Assembly: GCF_012927185.1 (NCBI RefSeq)
Contig: NZ_JABBGB010000002.1
Coordinates: forward strand, 124,001 to 188,000
DNA: 64,000 nt
Direction: 5' to 3'
From: Pseudoflavitalea sp. G-6-1-2
GTDB taxonomy: Bacteria; Bacteroidota; Bacteroidia; Chitinophagales; Chitinophagaceae
Shown: piece by piece, positions 28,853-37,171 of the stretch
Layout: every line of letters starts with the position of its first letter
How positions within the stretch are numbered: position 1 is the first letter of the stretch
The notes under the pieces: generated by a model
Seen by the model: the letters and a program-made list of their open reading frames with translations, nothing else
Told to the model about the DNA's origin: nothing
Database searches by the model: none
Position numbers and translations under genes: made by a program

Positions 28853-31800
28853 TTAGGGTGTTCTTTTTTTCATGAACTGCCTGGTTTCCTTGATGAGCAT
28901 TATTCCTCTTTCGGTTTCTTTCTTAACTCTTATTGGCGTTCCTTCTGCATCATATTCGAAGAATGTGGCGAAGTTGTTTTCATCAAGCTGTGCCATCAAT
29001 CTGTAGTTATTGTTGTCATATACATAGGTGTTCATCTTAGCCTCTTTGGGCATAATGCGGAGATCATCTATATATACTGTCGACCACTCAGTTTTATTAA
29101 TCGACAGATTAATTTTATAACTACCATACAGAGGAATCTCTACTCTTTTCCAACCTTCAACCATCGGGAAAATTTGACCCTCAAACGATTTTAAACCGGT
29201 TTCTGTACGGACAGTCATGCTACTAATCTTTGGGTTTGGATCGCCGTCATAAACCCAGAAACTCAGGACGTATTCTTTACCGTAAACTGGTCTGAATCCT
29301 AGCGCTAGTTCATTGTCGGTCGCAAACCAATTTGAATTAATGCTTTGGACGTATGGTTCTTTGGGAACAATCAGACCGGGGTCTTTTTGTTGTATTTTCA
29401 ACTCATTCAATAGGACTGAATATTTTCCACTGTGTGCTACGGCATTTGTGATGCAGGATGATCCCAGGCAAATACTGTTGTCTGCGTTTTTTGTGTAGCC
29501 AAAGTCTAGATGGCGATATACAGGGCATGCTGTCGATCCTTCCTGTTTATATTGCTGGTAATCTTCAAAACTATCAAACGCAATTTCATTTCTGCGCGCA
29601 TTGGCTGCAATGGCTACCGGGTATGAATCATTGAACCCATACAATGCGGAACTGAAAATCATATCTGGGATTTGCGTTCCCCAGCTTTGATTTTTTACAA
29701 CACGTGGAATTGCAGTTTCAATTTGATTCCCCCTACGATCAAAGAAAATGTTTCGGCTATCCCACAGCCACCCTGTAGATGATGTTGTGCCTGCTATTTT
29801 TACATTGGGATTAGGCACAATCTTATTTATTTGATTGAAAGTCCAGAATGGCGTGAAATCCTTAAAACTTCCTGATTTACGGATGTCTGTACCTCCATTC
29901 TGATCAGCCAAACCTTTTTCCTGTGATCTGTCGATCGCATAATGAAATGCTGTATCCTGTCTCCAGTTACCGAAAATGCCTTCGTAATATGGGTTCATTG
30001 GGTACTCATTACCACTGCGACAAATAGGTACAGTGCGGATGATCTCATCGCCTTCGATGTGAAAAGACATTAACAAACGCATTTCGCTTACGGTAGGATT
30101 GGGTTTGTTTGGGACATAAATGAAATCGATAGTGTTTGAATAATCGTCTGGATGAATGTCGAAGTTTACCCTCGCCATCCAGTTATGATGTGGTACAACA
30201 AAATACCTGCCTTCATTTGCTGTTCTGTTAAACAGTTTGCTTTCCATCGCTGCTGACGACAAGGGACTTTTAATCAGGTTGTTGAATTCACCGGAAACAT
30301 AATCGAAGACAATTTTGAATTTCCCAACCATGGCAAAATCATTTGCATAGATTTCATATCCCGACCCGATTTGTCTGGGGTTATTCATATAGTATTTGGG
30401 ACTTGTTCCGGATTCACCAAATTTGGCAGGTACATTAGTATTACATTCAGGTTTCGTGTCTGTATCATCATTTCCTTCAGAAAGGAGTGTATTAGCATCA
30501 TAAGCCTGAGAGGAAGAATAACTGATAGCACGCTTAACAACCGGTGCCTGCGGATTTGGGCAAGTAATAATCAAACCATAAATCAACTGCGGCAAACACA
30601 CTTCATAAAAATCTGGATTGAATTCTTTTTTCGTGTCTGGCCGATATGGTAAGGGCATCTGCCAAACATCCTTATATTTTGTTGTGCTTGCATCCAGCAC
30701 TTTATTGGAAGCGTTGATCTCAATTCTTGTAACTCCATTGATTGTTACTCTCGGATCTTTCAACATTACAACTGTACCTGCTACAGCTCCTGTCAGATTC
30801 CGGAAGCCAGATCTGATCACTTTTATTGTATTGAATGGTGTAGTGGCCGGTTGATTACCCTGTTCATCCTTTAGCCAAAGTTCCTTGTCTGCTTTAACTA
30901 CCCAACCTTTTGTAGAGAGCTGTTCATTTGCTACTTCGTCGCCAGTTTGCAGACCAGTATGAGTAATTTTAGTGCCAGGATTAGAAGGATCCATTATTCT
31001 TTTACGAGCACCAATAGTCCGGTAAGCTCCTCCCATTCCCTCATTTCCATCAACCATATGTGCCGGATAGCTGAATGTATAAATGTTATCATTGAATTCA
31101 TTCTGGCTGCTTGTCATTACCACATTTCCGGATTCTCCATCCCAAACCAGATTCTTCGCTTCTATCACTGATCCGTTCTTCATAGTACGTACCTTCTCAA
31201 CAATTCCATACTTGTGAATCACTTTTACAGTTGAAACTGCATTGTAGCTATCAATGGAAATGCTTGGAGTAATACTGAGTCCTTGAAACCACACCGGGAT
31301 AAGCCATGCAGGAAAGAATCCTCCGTAAGTGCCTATCCCGATTCCAATAGATTCACTGCTGCTTGCTCTCAAATCAGTAGCATGGTCCATATCCATTCCT
31401 ATGTTCAGATTTTCTATCGTGCCATCAGGCTGCAACACCTGTACATTATTATCCAATTCCTTGGTTGCCGCATTCTGATCTTTGACTTTGTAGAAATACT
31501 CTGTAGAAGATATTTTATCACCTCCTTGATTGAGAACGCTTACTGATTTTGGCTTGCCATGCATATCATTCAACTCAACTTTGAAACCCTGTGAGTTGGC
31601 TACTCTGTTGATTGCGGTACAGGTGAAAAGGCGAAGGATCATGCTGTTCTCATAATTCTGATTATCCAGCGGAAGATTGTCTACGATTGTGGGAAAATCA
31701 CGGGCTGTATAGAATTCATTTACCACAGAACCGGTATGCTTTTTATTTTCGCCTCCACTCTGAAGCCAGTAATGGTCAACAGTCATTACCGTTACCTGGC

Positions 31801-34800
31801 TATATCCCACCTGGGGGGCAGGGAAAAAAGATTCACCAAATGGTTTTTCGATAAAATGGTATTTGTCGGTTCCCCAATGTACTTTTTCAACATAAGGCAC
31901 AGGTTCTCTGAATGGATTCTCATCATTGCCAATCTGTGGCTCATACGATGCTACTCCTGAAGAAACCTGTTTATCTCCCTGTTTTACTGTGTAGTCGTAC
32001 AAGAGCCCCGTTACAAGTTTCTCTCCTCCGGCCATTTTATCCCATTCATCGCTCATCTTTATGAGCCTCACACGTGCACCACCGCCGGTTTTAGCCAGTA
32101 AAGGATGGCAGTACAACCGGATAAAACTTTTAGACAGCTTGATCTTATCTGCAAAACCTTTATTAGCTGCCTTTTTTTCGAACGATTGAACCAGCTCCCG
32201 TGCCGAGCCAACAGCAGCCACGATGGATCTTACGAGTGCTTCCACTGACTTACCAAATCCATCTGCATCAGAATTATCATATCCATCGTAAGCAAATTGC
32301 GGAAGATCTGTTTTGAGCATCTGCCATGAAGCATATGCGATAGGATTATATCCCTTAACCTCAGTTAATGGAATCATTATACGGGTGCCTGAGATCTTTT
32401 CGAATTTATTAAGATCTGTTTCGATAGAAGCATGCCCCTGTACGTTTTCAAACTTCGATCTGTTGTTGAGATCTGTATGAACTTTGTAATAGATCTTATC
32501 GAGTACCTGCCCGTCTGCACCTGTAAGGTAGTTGTCTCTGAATTCTTCTATTGTTGCCACAGCCTTAGGGAGTTCAACTATTACTCCTTTGGCATGCACG
32601 AGTCCGCTTGCTACATCTACCCCACTAACAATTGTACCATTGCCTTGCTTGATTCCAACAATGGAAAACAAATTCATGGCTCTTCTGTTCTGTACATGCG
32701 AATAATCGTCTGCTTCGTATTCGATGTCGATGATGCTGCCGGTAGGCGTTTCTATTTTGTTGAGTTGCCAATGAGACGCAAACCAGTCGTTCAATTGTTT
32801 TACATCATATCCGGCCTGTTCATCGGGTTGGAGTGTATATGGAAATTCTGCGTTATTGAGTATTCTGGTTGTTCCGTTGGATCTCTGACGATTGTAAAAA
32901 CTTTTCTTTAGCGTACCCCATCGGTCTGCCTGCCTTTCGCCATATTCATCTTTTGCATCATCATCGTTCTGTGGAATTGCAGGAAGTCCCGATATGTTCA
33001 TTGCTGATAAAGGGCGATTATCATAATGGAATACATACGGGTTAGATTTTCCGCGTTTATTTTTGCCAAAGGTGAAATATACCTTACGCAGGGTAAGTTT
33101 TCCTTTAAGCAGATTGATATTTCCCTTGCCTTCTGCATCATTAACATTGCAGTCAGCTGCCGGATTTCCGTTTTTACCAACACATTCCCCGGAGTTGTTT
33201 GGCATGTTGGGGCTGGTAGAGTAGTCGTACTCGAAGTAGACGGATTTTACCGGTACTCTGTTTGGCTTGTCCTTTTCCATCTCAGCTTTTGTGAACACAC
33301 AAATGCTGTCCAGTTTATGTGGCCTTACGGTTGTACTCATGCCTCCATTTTCATCTTTTACCCCCATCCCATCTTTTCGCTCAGATGTATAGAAGAATGC
33401 TACCATTTTGGTGCTGGTGATGGAGTCGAGATACCACAGCTCTTTCTTTCCATACGTATAGCTGGCTTTGTCATCTTTCGGATCACTCTGAAATCCTTCA
33501 TTGTAATGAGCTGAGTTGGCAGCGTAGGGAGCCCTCCATTGATATGGGTTATCTTTTGTTGCAGTTTGCTTATAATCGAATTTTATAGCAGTGCCGAAAT
33601 CATCATCTGTTATACCATTATTTGTGCGGTCGATATAGTCCGGCGAAAGAATACCTGTTAGTAACCACGAGGTTGCATATGGAGGAATGGTCTCCCGCGA
33701 AAACATATTGTCGCGGCCTTGTGAATTCGAAAGAGTGTTATCAGTTGCACCATAATTGATCATCCCTGTTCTTCTTGCTTTTTCTGCCACGGATGCTGAG
33801 GGAGATGCCACGGAAAAAGTTGCTTCGCGTTGAGTGGTGTTGTATACAGGAATACCATAGACCATTCTTTTACCTTCGGTGTCGGTAACTGTCATTTCCG
33901 ATATATGATGCGACTTGCGAAATGAATCATCGACTCTGGACTGGCCATTGATCTTTTTTTCCAAACCAAATGTAGTTGCTTCACTGGCATTGAGATAACT
34001 GAGAATATTGGTTCTTTTTTCTCTAATCGATTTTCTGAAATCGACCGAGTTTGACTGAGCTTCCCTTGTAGGGTCATTGTTATCCCGGTACTTAACTATA
34101 GGTTGGGCATATAGTTTTTTCCCTTCCCGTTGCAGCCCTACTTTAAGTGTATTCTCTTCAAAGTTTCGTTGCCAGTATTCTTTGTCAACAGCAGTTAAAT
34201 CACCACTGCCTTTGAACCAGTTTACTTCCTGATCAATATCGATTTGGTTATAATCAATTTCAGCATTTGCGAGATAACGATTGTTGTTTGTCCATTTTTC
34301 AGTCACTGATCCACCCTCCGTAAAGTTCAGTCTGGCCCCGAATTGTGCAGCCCAGCCACCACCTATTGTCAATCCAAAGCTTTGGTTGGTTGTTTGATTA
34401 GTGAATCGTTTATCAAATACAACATAGTTTCCTCCAAAGAATGGACGGAATTGTTTTGATCCGGCCTGACTGGTAGCCAGAAAAAAGTCTTGTGTGGGAA
34501 CAGGGATGCCAATAGCAGGAGCTCCGGGCACGAAAGTGCCGTCTTTTTCACGATTGAAATCGAGCAATGCACCAGTATTTTTTCTGCCATTCACATAATT
34601 CAGATAGCCATATGCCGGTGATGACATTTCTCTTTCTGCAATTCGTTCTGTTACCACATATCCTTCTCCACCAACGCCTATATATCCACCAAAAAAAACA
34701 GGGCCCAGATCAAAACTGAAACTCTGGGAATAGTTGAAAGTATTGCTTGTAAAGCTTGGTGTATAAGTATTTCCGAAATAATTGGTGGCAGAAAGATCAA

Positions 34801-35569
34801 CTGAATAAGTAGTTCCTCTGTATCTGATGGGTGAAAAAGACGCTCCCAATGAAGTTTGTTTCAACCCACTTCTTGTATTATAGTGAAGTGATCCGGATAA
34901 GCTGCCGATTGTTGAGTTATCGTCGCCATCGCGCTTTACACTAAACGAAAAGGATGGAGCTACGGAAAATCCAGCTCTGCTATCTCCTGTAAAATCCAGT
35001 CCTGCGTTGAGTGCAGAGCGTTTGCCCATTTCCTGCACAAAATTGAGGCTGGCGCCTATTTCTGCTCCAATGCCGTAATAGTTGTCTCTATATACGCCCA
35101 GTTTGATTGCGGCTCCCACTCTTCCTAATTCCCAACCAAATAGTGTTGGTTTAACAATTACTCTTCCACCATATTTGATGAAATCTTTACGTGTATATTC
35201 TTTTTTTACTTCATCTTTTGTAAGTGCACTCCCATTGAAATCATCCGGCAAACCACGCAGATTCCTCGTAATAGAACCCACATTCAGATTCCAGCCCGCT
35301 CCTACCCAGCTGGCTTCATCATCTACTCCTTCTCCGGAACTATACGCCAGATTGATCGGATATCCTCCCACATCCAATAACGGAATATTGTATTTCATAT
35401 CCCCTGAAAAAAGATCCACCATATCACCGGACGAGGCTGGTTCGAACTTTTGCATTTCCGGTTGTGCGGGGCCGTTGGTAACTGCCAATGCCACAGTAGG
35501 CCAGCATGTTTGCACTGATAGGATAATCAGGAAAAACCAGGCGGTTATTTTTCTGCTTCTTTTGTTCAT
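28853..35569 (-). CDS. 2238-residue cocoon-like protein with SpvB/RHS-like ends
   Basis: It has a signal peptide (about residues 1-30) and then an SpvB/TcB-like entry (MVDLFSGDMKYNIPLLDVGG, SWVGAGWNLNVGSITRNLRG, residues about 48-110). The middle is a long series of beta-strand and porin-like tracts (KIKLGVYRDNYYG-type, aromatic strand ends) and many D/N-rich turns. Near 2000-2170 there is a carbohydrate-binding-like jelly roll (YVLSFWVYDG, STVYIDDLRI), and the C-terminus carries a YD repeat (ATFFEYDAEGTPIRVKKETE). No toxin tip follows, so it cannot be the effector; it could supply half of a shell, as TcB does for TcC. The next genes downstream are the 259-residue protein and the RHS toxin. 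Confidence 0.75.
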   Translation of the reverse strand: MNKRSRKITAWFFLIILSVQTCWPTVALAVTNGPAQPEMQKFEPASSGDMVDLFSGDMKYNIPLLDVGGYPINLAYSSGEGVDDEASWVGAGWNLNVGSITRNLRGLPDDFNGSALTKDEVKKEYTRKDFIKYGGRVIVKPTLFGWELGRVGAAIKLGVYRDNYYGIGAEIGASLNFVQEMGKRSALNAGLDFTGDSRAGFSVAPSFSFSVKRDGDDNSTIGSLSGSLHYNTRSGLKQTSLGASFSPIRYRGTTYSVDLSATNYFGNTYTPSFTSNTFNYSQSFSFDLGPVFFGGYIGVGGEGYVVTERIAEREMSSPAYGYLNYVNGRKNTGALLDFNREKDGTFVPGAPAIGIPVPTQDFFLATSQAGSKQFRPFFGGNYVVFDKRFTNQTTNQSFGLTIGGGWAAQFGARLNFTEGGSVTEKWTNNNRYLANAEIDYNQIDIDQEVNWFKGSGDLTAVDKEYWQRNFEENTLKVGLQREGKKLYAQPIVKYRDNNDPTREAQSNSVDFRKSIREKRTNILSYLNASEATTFGLEKKINGQSRVDDSFRKSHHISEMTVTDTEGKRMVYGIPVYNTTQREATFSVASPSASVAEKARRTGMINYGATDNTLSNSQGRDNMFSRETIPPYATSWLLTGILSPDYIDRTNNGITDDDFGTAIKFDYKQTATKDNPYQWRAPYAANSAHYNEGFQSDPKDDKASYTYGKKELWYLDSITSTKMVAFFYTSERKDGMGVKDENGGMSTTVRPHKLDSICVFTKAEMEKDKPNRVPVKSVYFEYDYSTSPNMPNNSGECVGKNGNPAADCNVNDAEGKGNINLLKGKLTLRKVYFTFGKNKRGKSNPYVFHYDNRPLSAMNISGLPAIPQNDDDAKDEYGERQADRWGTLKKSFYNRQRSNGTTRILNNAEFPYTLQPDEQAGYDVKQLNDWFASHWQLNKIETPTGSIIDIEYEADDYSHVQNRRAMNLFSIVGIKQGNGTIVSGVDVASGLVHAKGVIVELPKAVATIEEFRDNYLTGADGQVLDKIYYKVHTDLNNRSKFENVQGHASIETDLNKFEKISGTRIMIPLTEVKGYNPIAYASWQMLKTDLPQFAYDGYDNSDADGFGKSVEALVRSIVAAVGSARELVQSFEKKAANKGFADKIKLSKSFIRLYCHPLLAKTGGGARVRLIKMSDEWDKMAGGEKLVTGLLYDYTVKQGDKQVSSGVASYEPQIGNDENPFREPVPYVEKVHWGTDKYHFIEKPFGESFFPAPQVGYSQVTVMTVDHYWLQSGGENKKHTGSVVNEFYTARDFPTIVDNLPLDNQNYENSMILRLFTCTAINRVANSQGFKVELNDMHGKPKSVSVLNQGGDKISSTEYFYKVKDQNAATKELDNNVQVLQPDGTIENLNIGMDMDHATDLRASSSESIGIGIGTYGGFFPAWLIPVWFQGLSITPSISIDSYNAVSTVKVIHKYGIVEKVRTMKNGSVIEAKNLVWDGESGNVVMTSSQNEFNDNIYTFSYPAHMVDGNEGMGGAYRTIGARKRIMDPSNPGTKITHTGLQTGDEVANEQLSTKGWVVKADKELWLKDEQGNQPATTPFNTIKVIRSGFRNLTGAVAGTVVMLKDPRVTINGVTRIEINASNKVLDASTTKYKDVWQMPLPYRPDTKKEFNPDFYEVCLPQLIYGLIITCPNPQAPVVKRAISYSSSQAYDANTLLSEGNDDTDTKPECNTNVPAKFGESGTSPKYYMNNPRQIGSGYEIYANDFAMVGKFKIVFDYVSGEFNNLIKSPLSSAAMESKLFNRTANEGRYFVVPHHNWMARVNFDIHPDDYSNTIDFIYVPNKPNPTVSEMRLLMSFHIEGDEIIRTVPICRSGNEYPMNPYYEGIFGNWRQDTAFHYAIDRSQEKGLADQNGGTDIRKSGSFKDFTPFWTFNQINKIVPNPNVKIAGTTSSTGWLWDSRNIFFDRRGNQIETAIPRVVKNQSWGTQIPDMIFSSALYGFNDSYPVAIAANARRNEIAFDSFEDYQQYKQEGSTACPVYRHLDFGYTKNADNSICLGSSCITNAVAHSGKYSVLLNELKIQQKDPGLIVPKEPYVQSINSNWFATDNELALGFRPVYGKEYVLSFWVYDGDPNPKISSMTVRTETGLKSFEGQIFPMVEGWKRVEIPLYGSYKINLSINKTEWSTVYIDDLRIMPKEAKMNTYVYDNNNYRLMAQLDENNFATFFEYDAEGTPIRVKKETERGIMLIKETRQFMKKRTP

Positions 35570-35581
35570 GATCCTTTGATC

Positions 35582-36079
35582 TTATTGGATGAGTCTTTTT
35601 TGTTTCAACGAAATGATCATATTGCTCCAGCCATCGGCGGCACTTCTGTAAACAAGTGTATCCGGGACTTTGCCTTCTGTTACAGGAAAAACAAGTACTC
35701 CCGAACCCAATCTGGTATCAGCATTCTGCACCGGATGATAGAACACCGGCTCCACAGAGTCTCCGTTTATAACAGCCCTCCAGTTTTCTCCCATATGAAA
35801 CTGATAGTACACAGATCGGTCTTCATCTATCTTCGGTTGCTGTACATTCTTTGTATAGGTACTGTCGAAGAACCCAACCAGATAGGAAGCAAACTGTTTG
35901 TCTTCCTCGTCACTGGTGATCTGCATCACCTGTTTGTTCTTCACGGGATCCAGATAGAAGAAACTACCCGGACTAAAAACCTCGATAGTATGTTTTTTTC
36001 TCTCCGGTTCAGATTTGCAGGCATGCAGCATCATCACTGCAATAGCTATTGCCACAACCGGAACCTTACTCGGTTTCAT
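35582..36079 (-). CDS. Small lipoprotein of the RHS operon
   Basis: I start it at the ATG at 36079, which overlaps the end of the upstream gene by 14 bases and gives a textbook lipoprotein signal (MKPSKVPVVAIAIAVMMLHA followed by C). Longer in-frame starts up to 36163 would put 28 hydrophilic residues before the signal. The mature 140 residues contain VYYQFHMGENWRAVINGDS and no recognised domain. It has no lysine/arginine retention signal that I can name; outer-membrane localisation is likely. Translational coupling with its neighbour suggests that they act together. Confidence 0.75.
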   Translation of the reverse strand: MKPSKVPVVAIAIAVMMLHACKSEPERKKHTIEVFSPGSFFYLDPVKNKQVMQITSDEEDKQFASYLVGFFDSTYTKNVQQPKIDEDRSVYYQFHMGENWRAVINGDSVEPVFYHPVQNADTRLGSGVLVFPVTEGKVPDTLVYRSAADGWSNMIISLKQKRLIQ

Positions 36080-37157
36080 CTTTATCTTCATAAACAAATC
36101 GTATGATAACTGCTGTTTCATTATGAGGGTACACTTTGAGCAGGTATTGTTTTCCCGGCTCAAGACCTGCTTCTGTAAGGTCTATGTCGATCTTGTTCAA
36201 ACCTATTATCAGCGGCACTTCCGGCAGGTCTTTCATTGGTTTTGAACCATCTGCCATGTCGAGTACCGTATAGTTGAGCTTCTTAATGTTGTACGCATTG
36301 TACAGCGAGAATTTGAAGATCCTGTTGGCAATGTAGTAGTTGCTGTTCACCATACTCTTCAGTTCACGATAACTGTCGAAGGGTTTTGATTTGGCAGGCT
36401 CTTTACACTCCACCGTAAACTCCCATATCTCCGATTTCGATATCAGCATTCCCTGCTGCATCGCTATCACCTGCCAGCAATATGTTTTGCCTTCCTGCAG
36501 TTCTGGTCTGTTGGAGGGATAGTTGATGGTTGTTCCGCTGATATTATCCAGCAACAGCAATGGTGCATTCATCAGCAGGCTTTCCACGGAGCTTCCGTTT
36601 GTTTTTTCTGTGAGCAGCAATCTGAATTTCATCGAAGGATGAAACGGCAGCGGAGGTTGCCAGCTGAGCACCGGTCGCTTCTGACAGATTCTGTCCTTAT
36701 CAGCCGGACTGATCAGCGAAATAGGCACCAGTGGCAGTATCTCTGCATCGAAGCAGTCTTCAGATTCAACACTGTTGTGCTGTGTTTTGAACTGAAAACA
36801 ATAGGAATAATTTCCGGGTGGGAAATTTCTTGTTTGACTCAGTACACTGGCGAACGCATTATTCGCAAATACGAATTTGCTTCCCTTGAATGCTGTAAGC
36901 GGAAACTGGCTGCTGCCTGTTGCTACAGAGAACTCAGGAGTAGTGATGTTCAGTATGCGCTGACGCGTGGTTGTTTCCGTAACAATGATCTCCACAGATC
37001 CGAAAGACGGCGCTCCGGAGAGATTCTGAATGCGGAAAGATCCCAGCCCGTCCACTGATCTGCCAGCTACTTCCGGTATGAACAGAAAGTTCAGCTGGGC
37101 TTTCGCTTGTATTGCAACGAGCAATGATGCAACACATATGGTCAATAGTTTTTTCAT
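36066..37157 (-). CDS. Secreted protein with Fn3-like domain, RHS operon
   Basis: The 363-residue protein has a signal peptide (MKKLLTICVASLLVAIQAKA). Residues about 25-140 form a beta domain ending in paired cysteines (YSYCFQFKTQHNSVESEDCF). Residues about 145-250 look like a fibronectin-III/TANFOR-type module (SLISPADKDRICQKRPVLSW, GKTYCWQVIAMQQG), and a third beta domain ends in LEPGKQYLLKVYPHNETAVI. No enzyme motif is present. It is 14 bases after the outer-membrane protein gene and overlaps the lipoprotein gene, so it is probably an envelope partner in the same complex. Confidence 0.75.
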   Translation of the reverse strand: MKKLLTICVASLLVAIQAKAQLNFLFIPEVAGRSVDGLGSFRIQNLSGAPSFGSVEIIVTETTTRQRILNITTPEFSVATGSSQFPLTAFKGSKFVFANNAFASVLSQTRNFPPGNYSYCFQFKTQHNSVESEDCFDAEILPLVPISLISPADKDRICQKRPVLSWQPPLPFHPSMKFRLLLTEKTNGSSVESLLMNAPLLLLDNISGTTINYPSNRPELQEGKTYCWQVIAMQQGMLISKSEIWEFTVECKEPAKSKPFDSYRELKSMVNSNYYIANRIFKFSLYNAYNIKKLNYTVLDMADGSKPMKDLPEVPLIIGLNKIDIDLTEAGLEPGKQYLLKVYPHNETAVIIRFVYEDKDETE

Positions 37158-37171
37158 GCTTCTTCCGGAAT

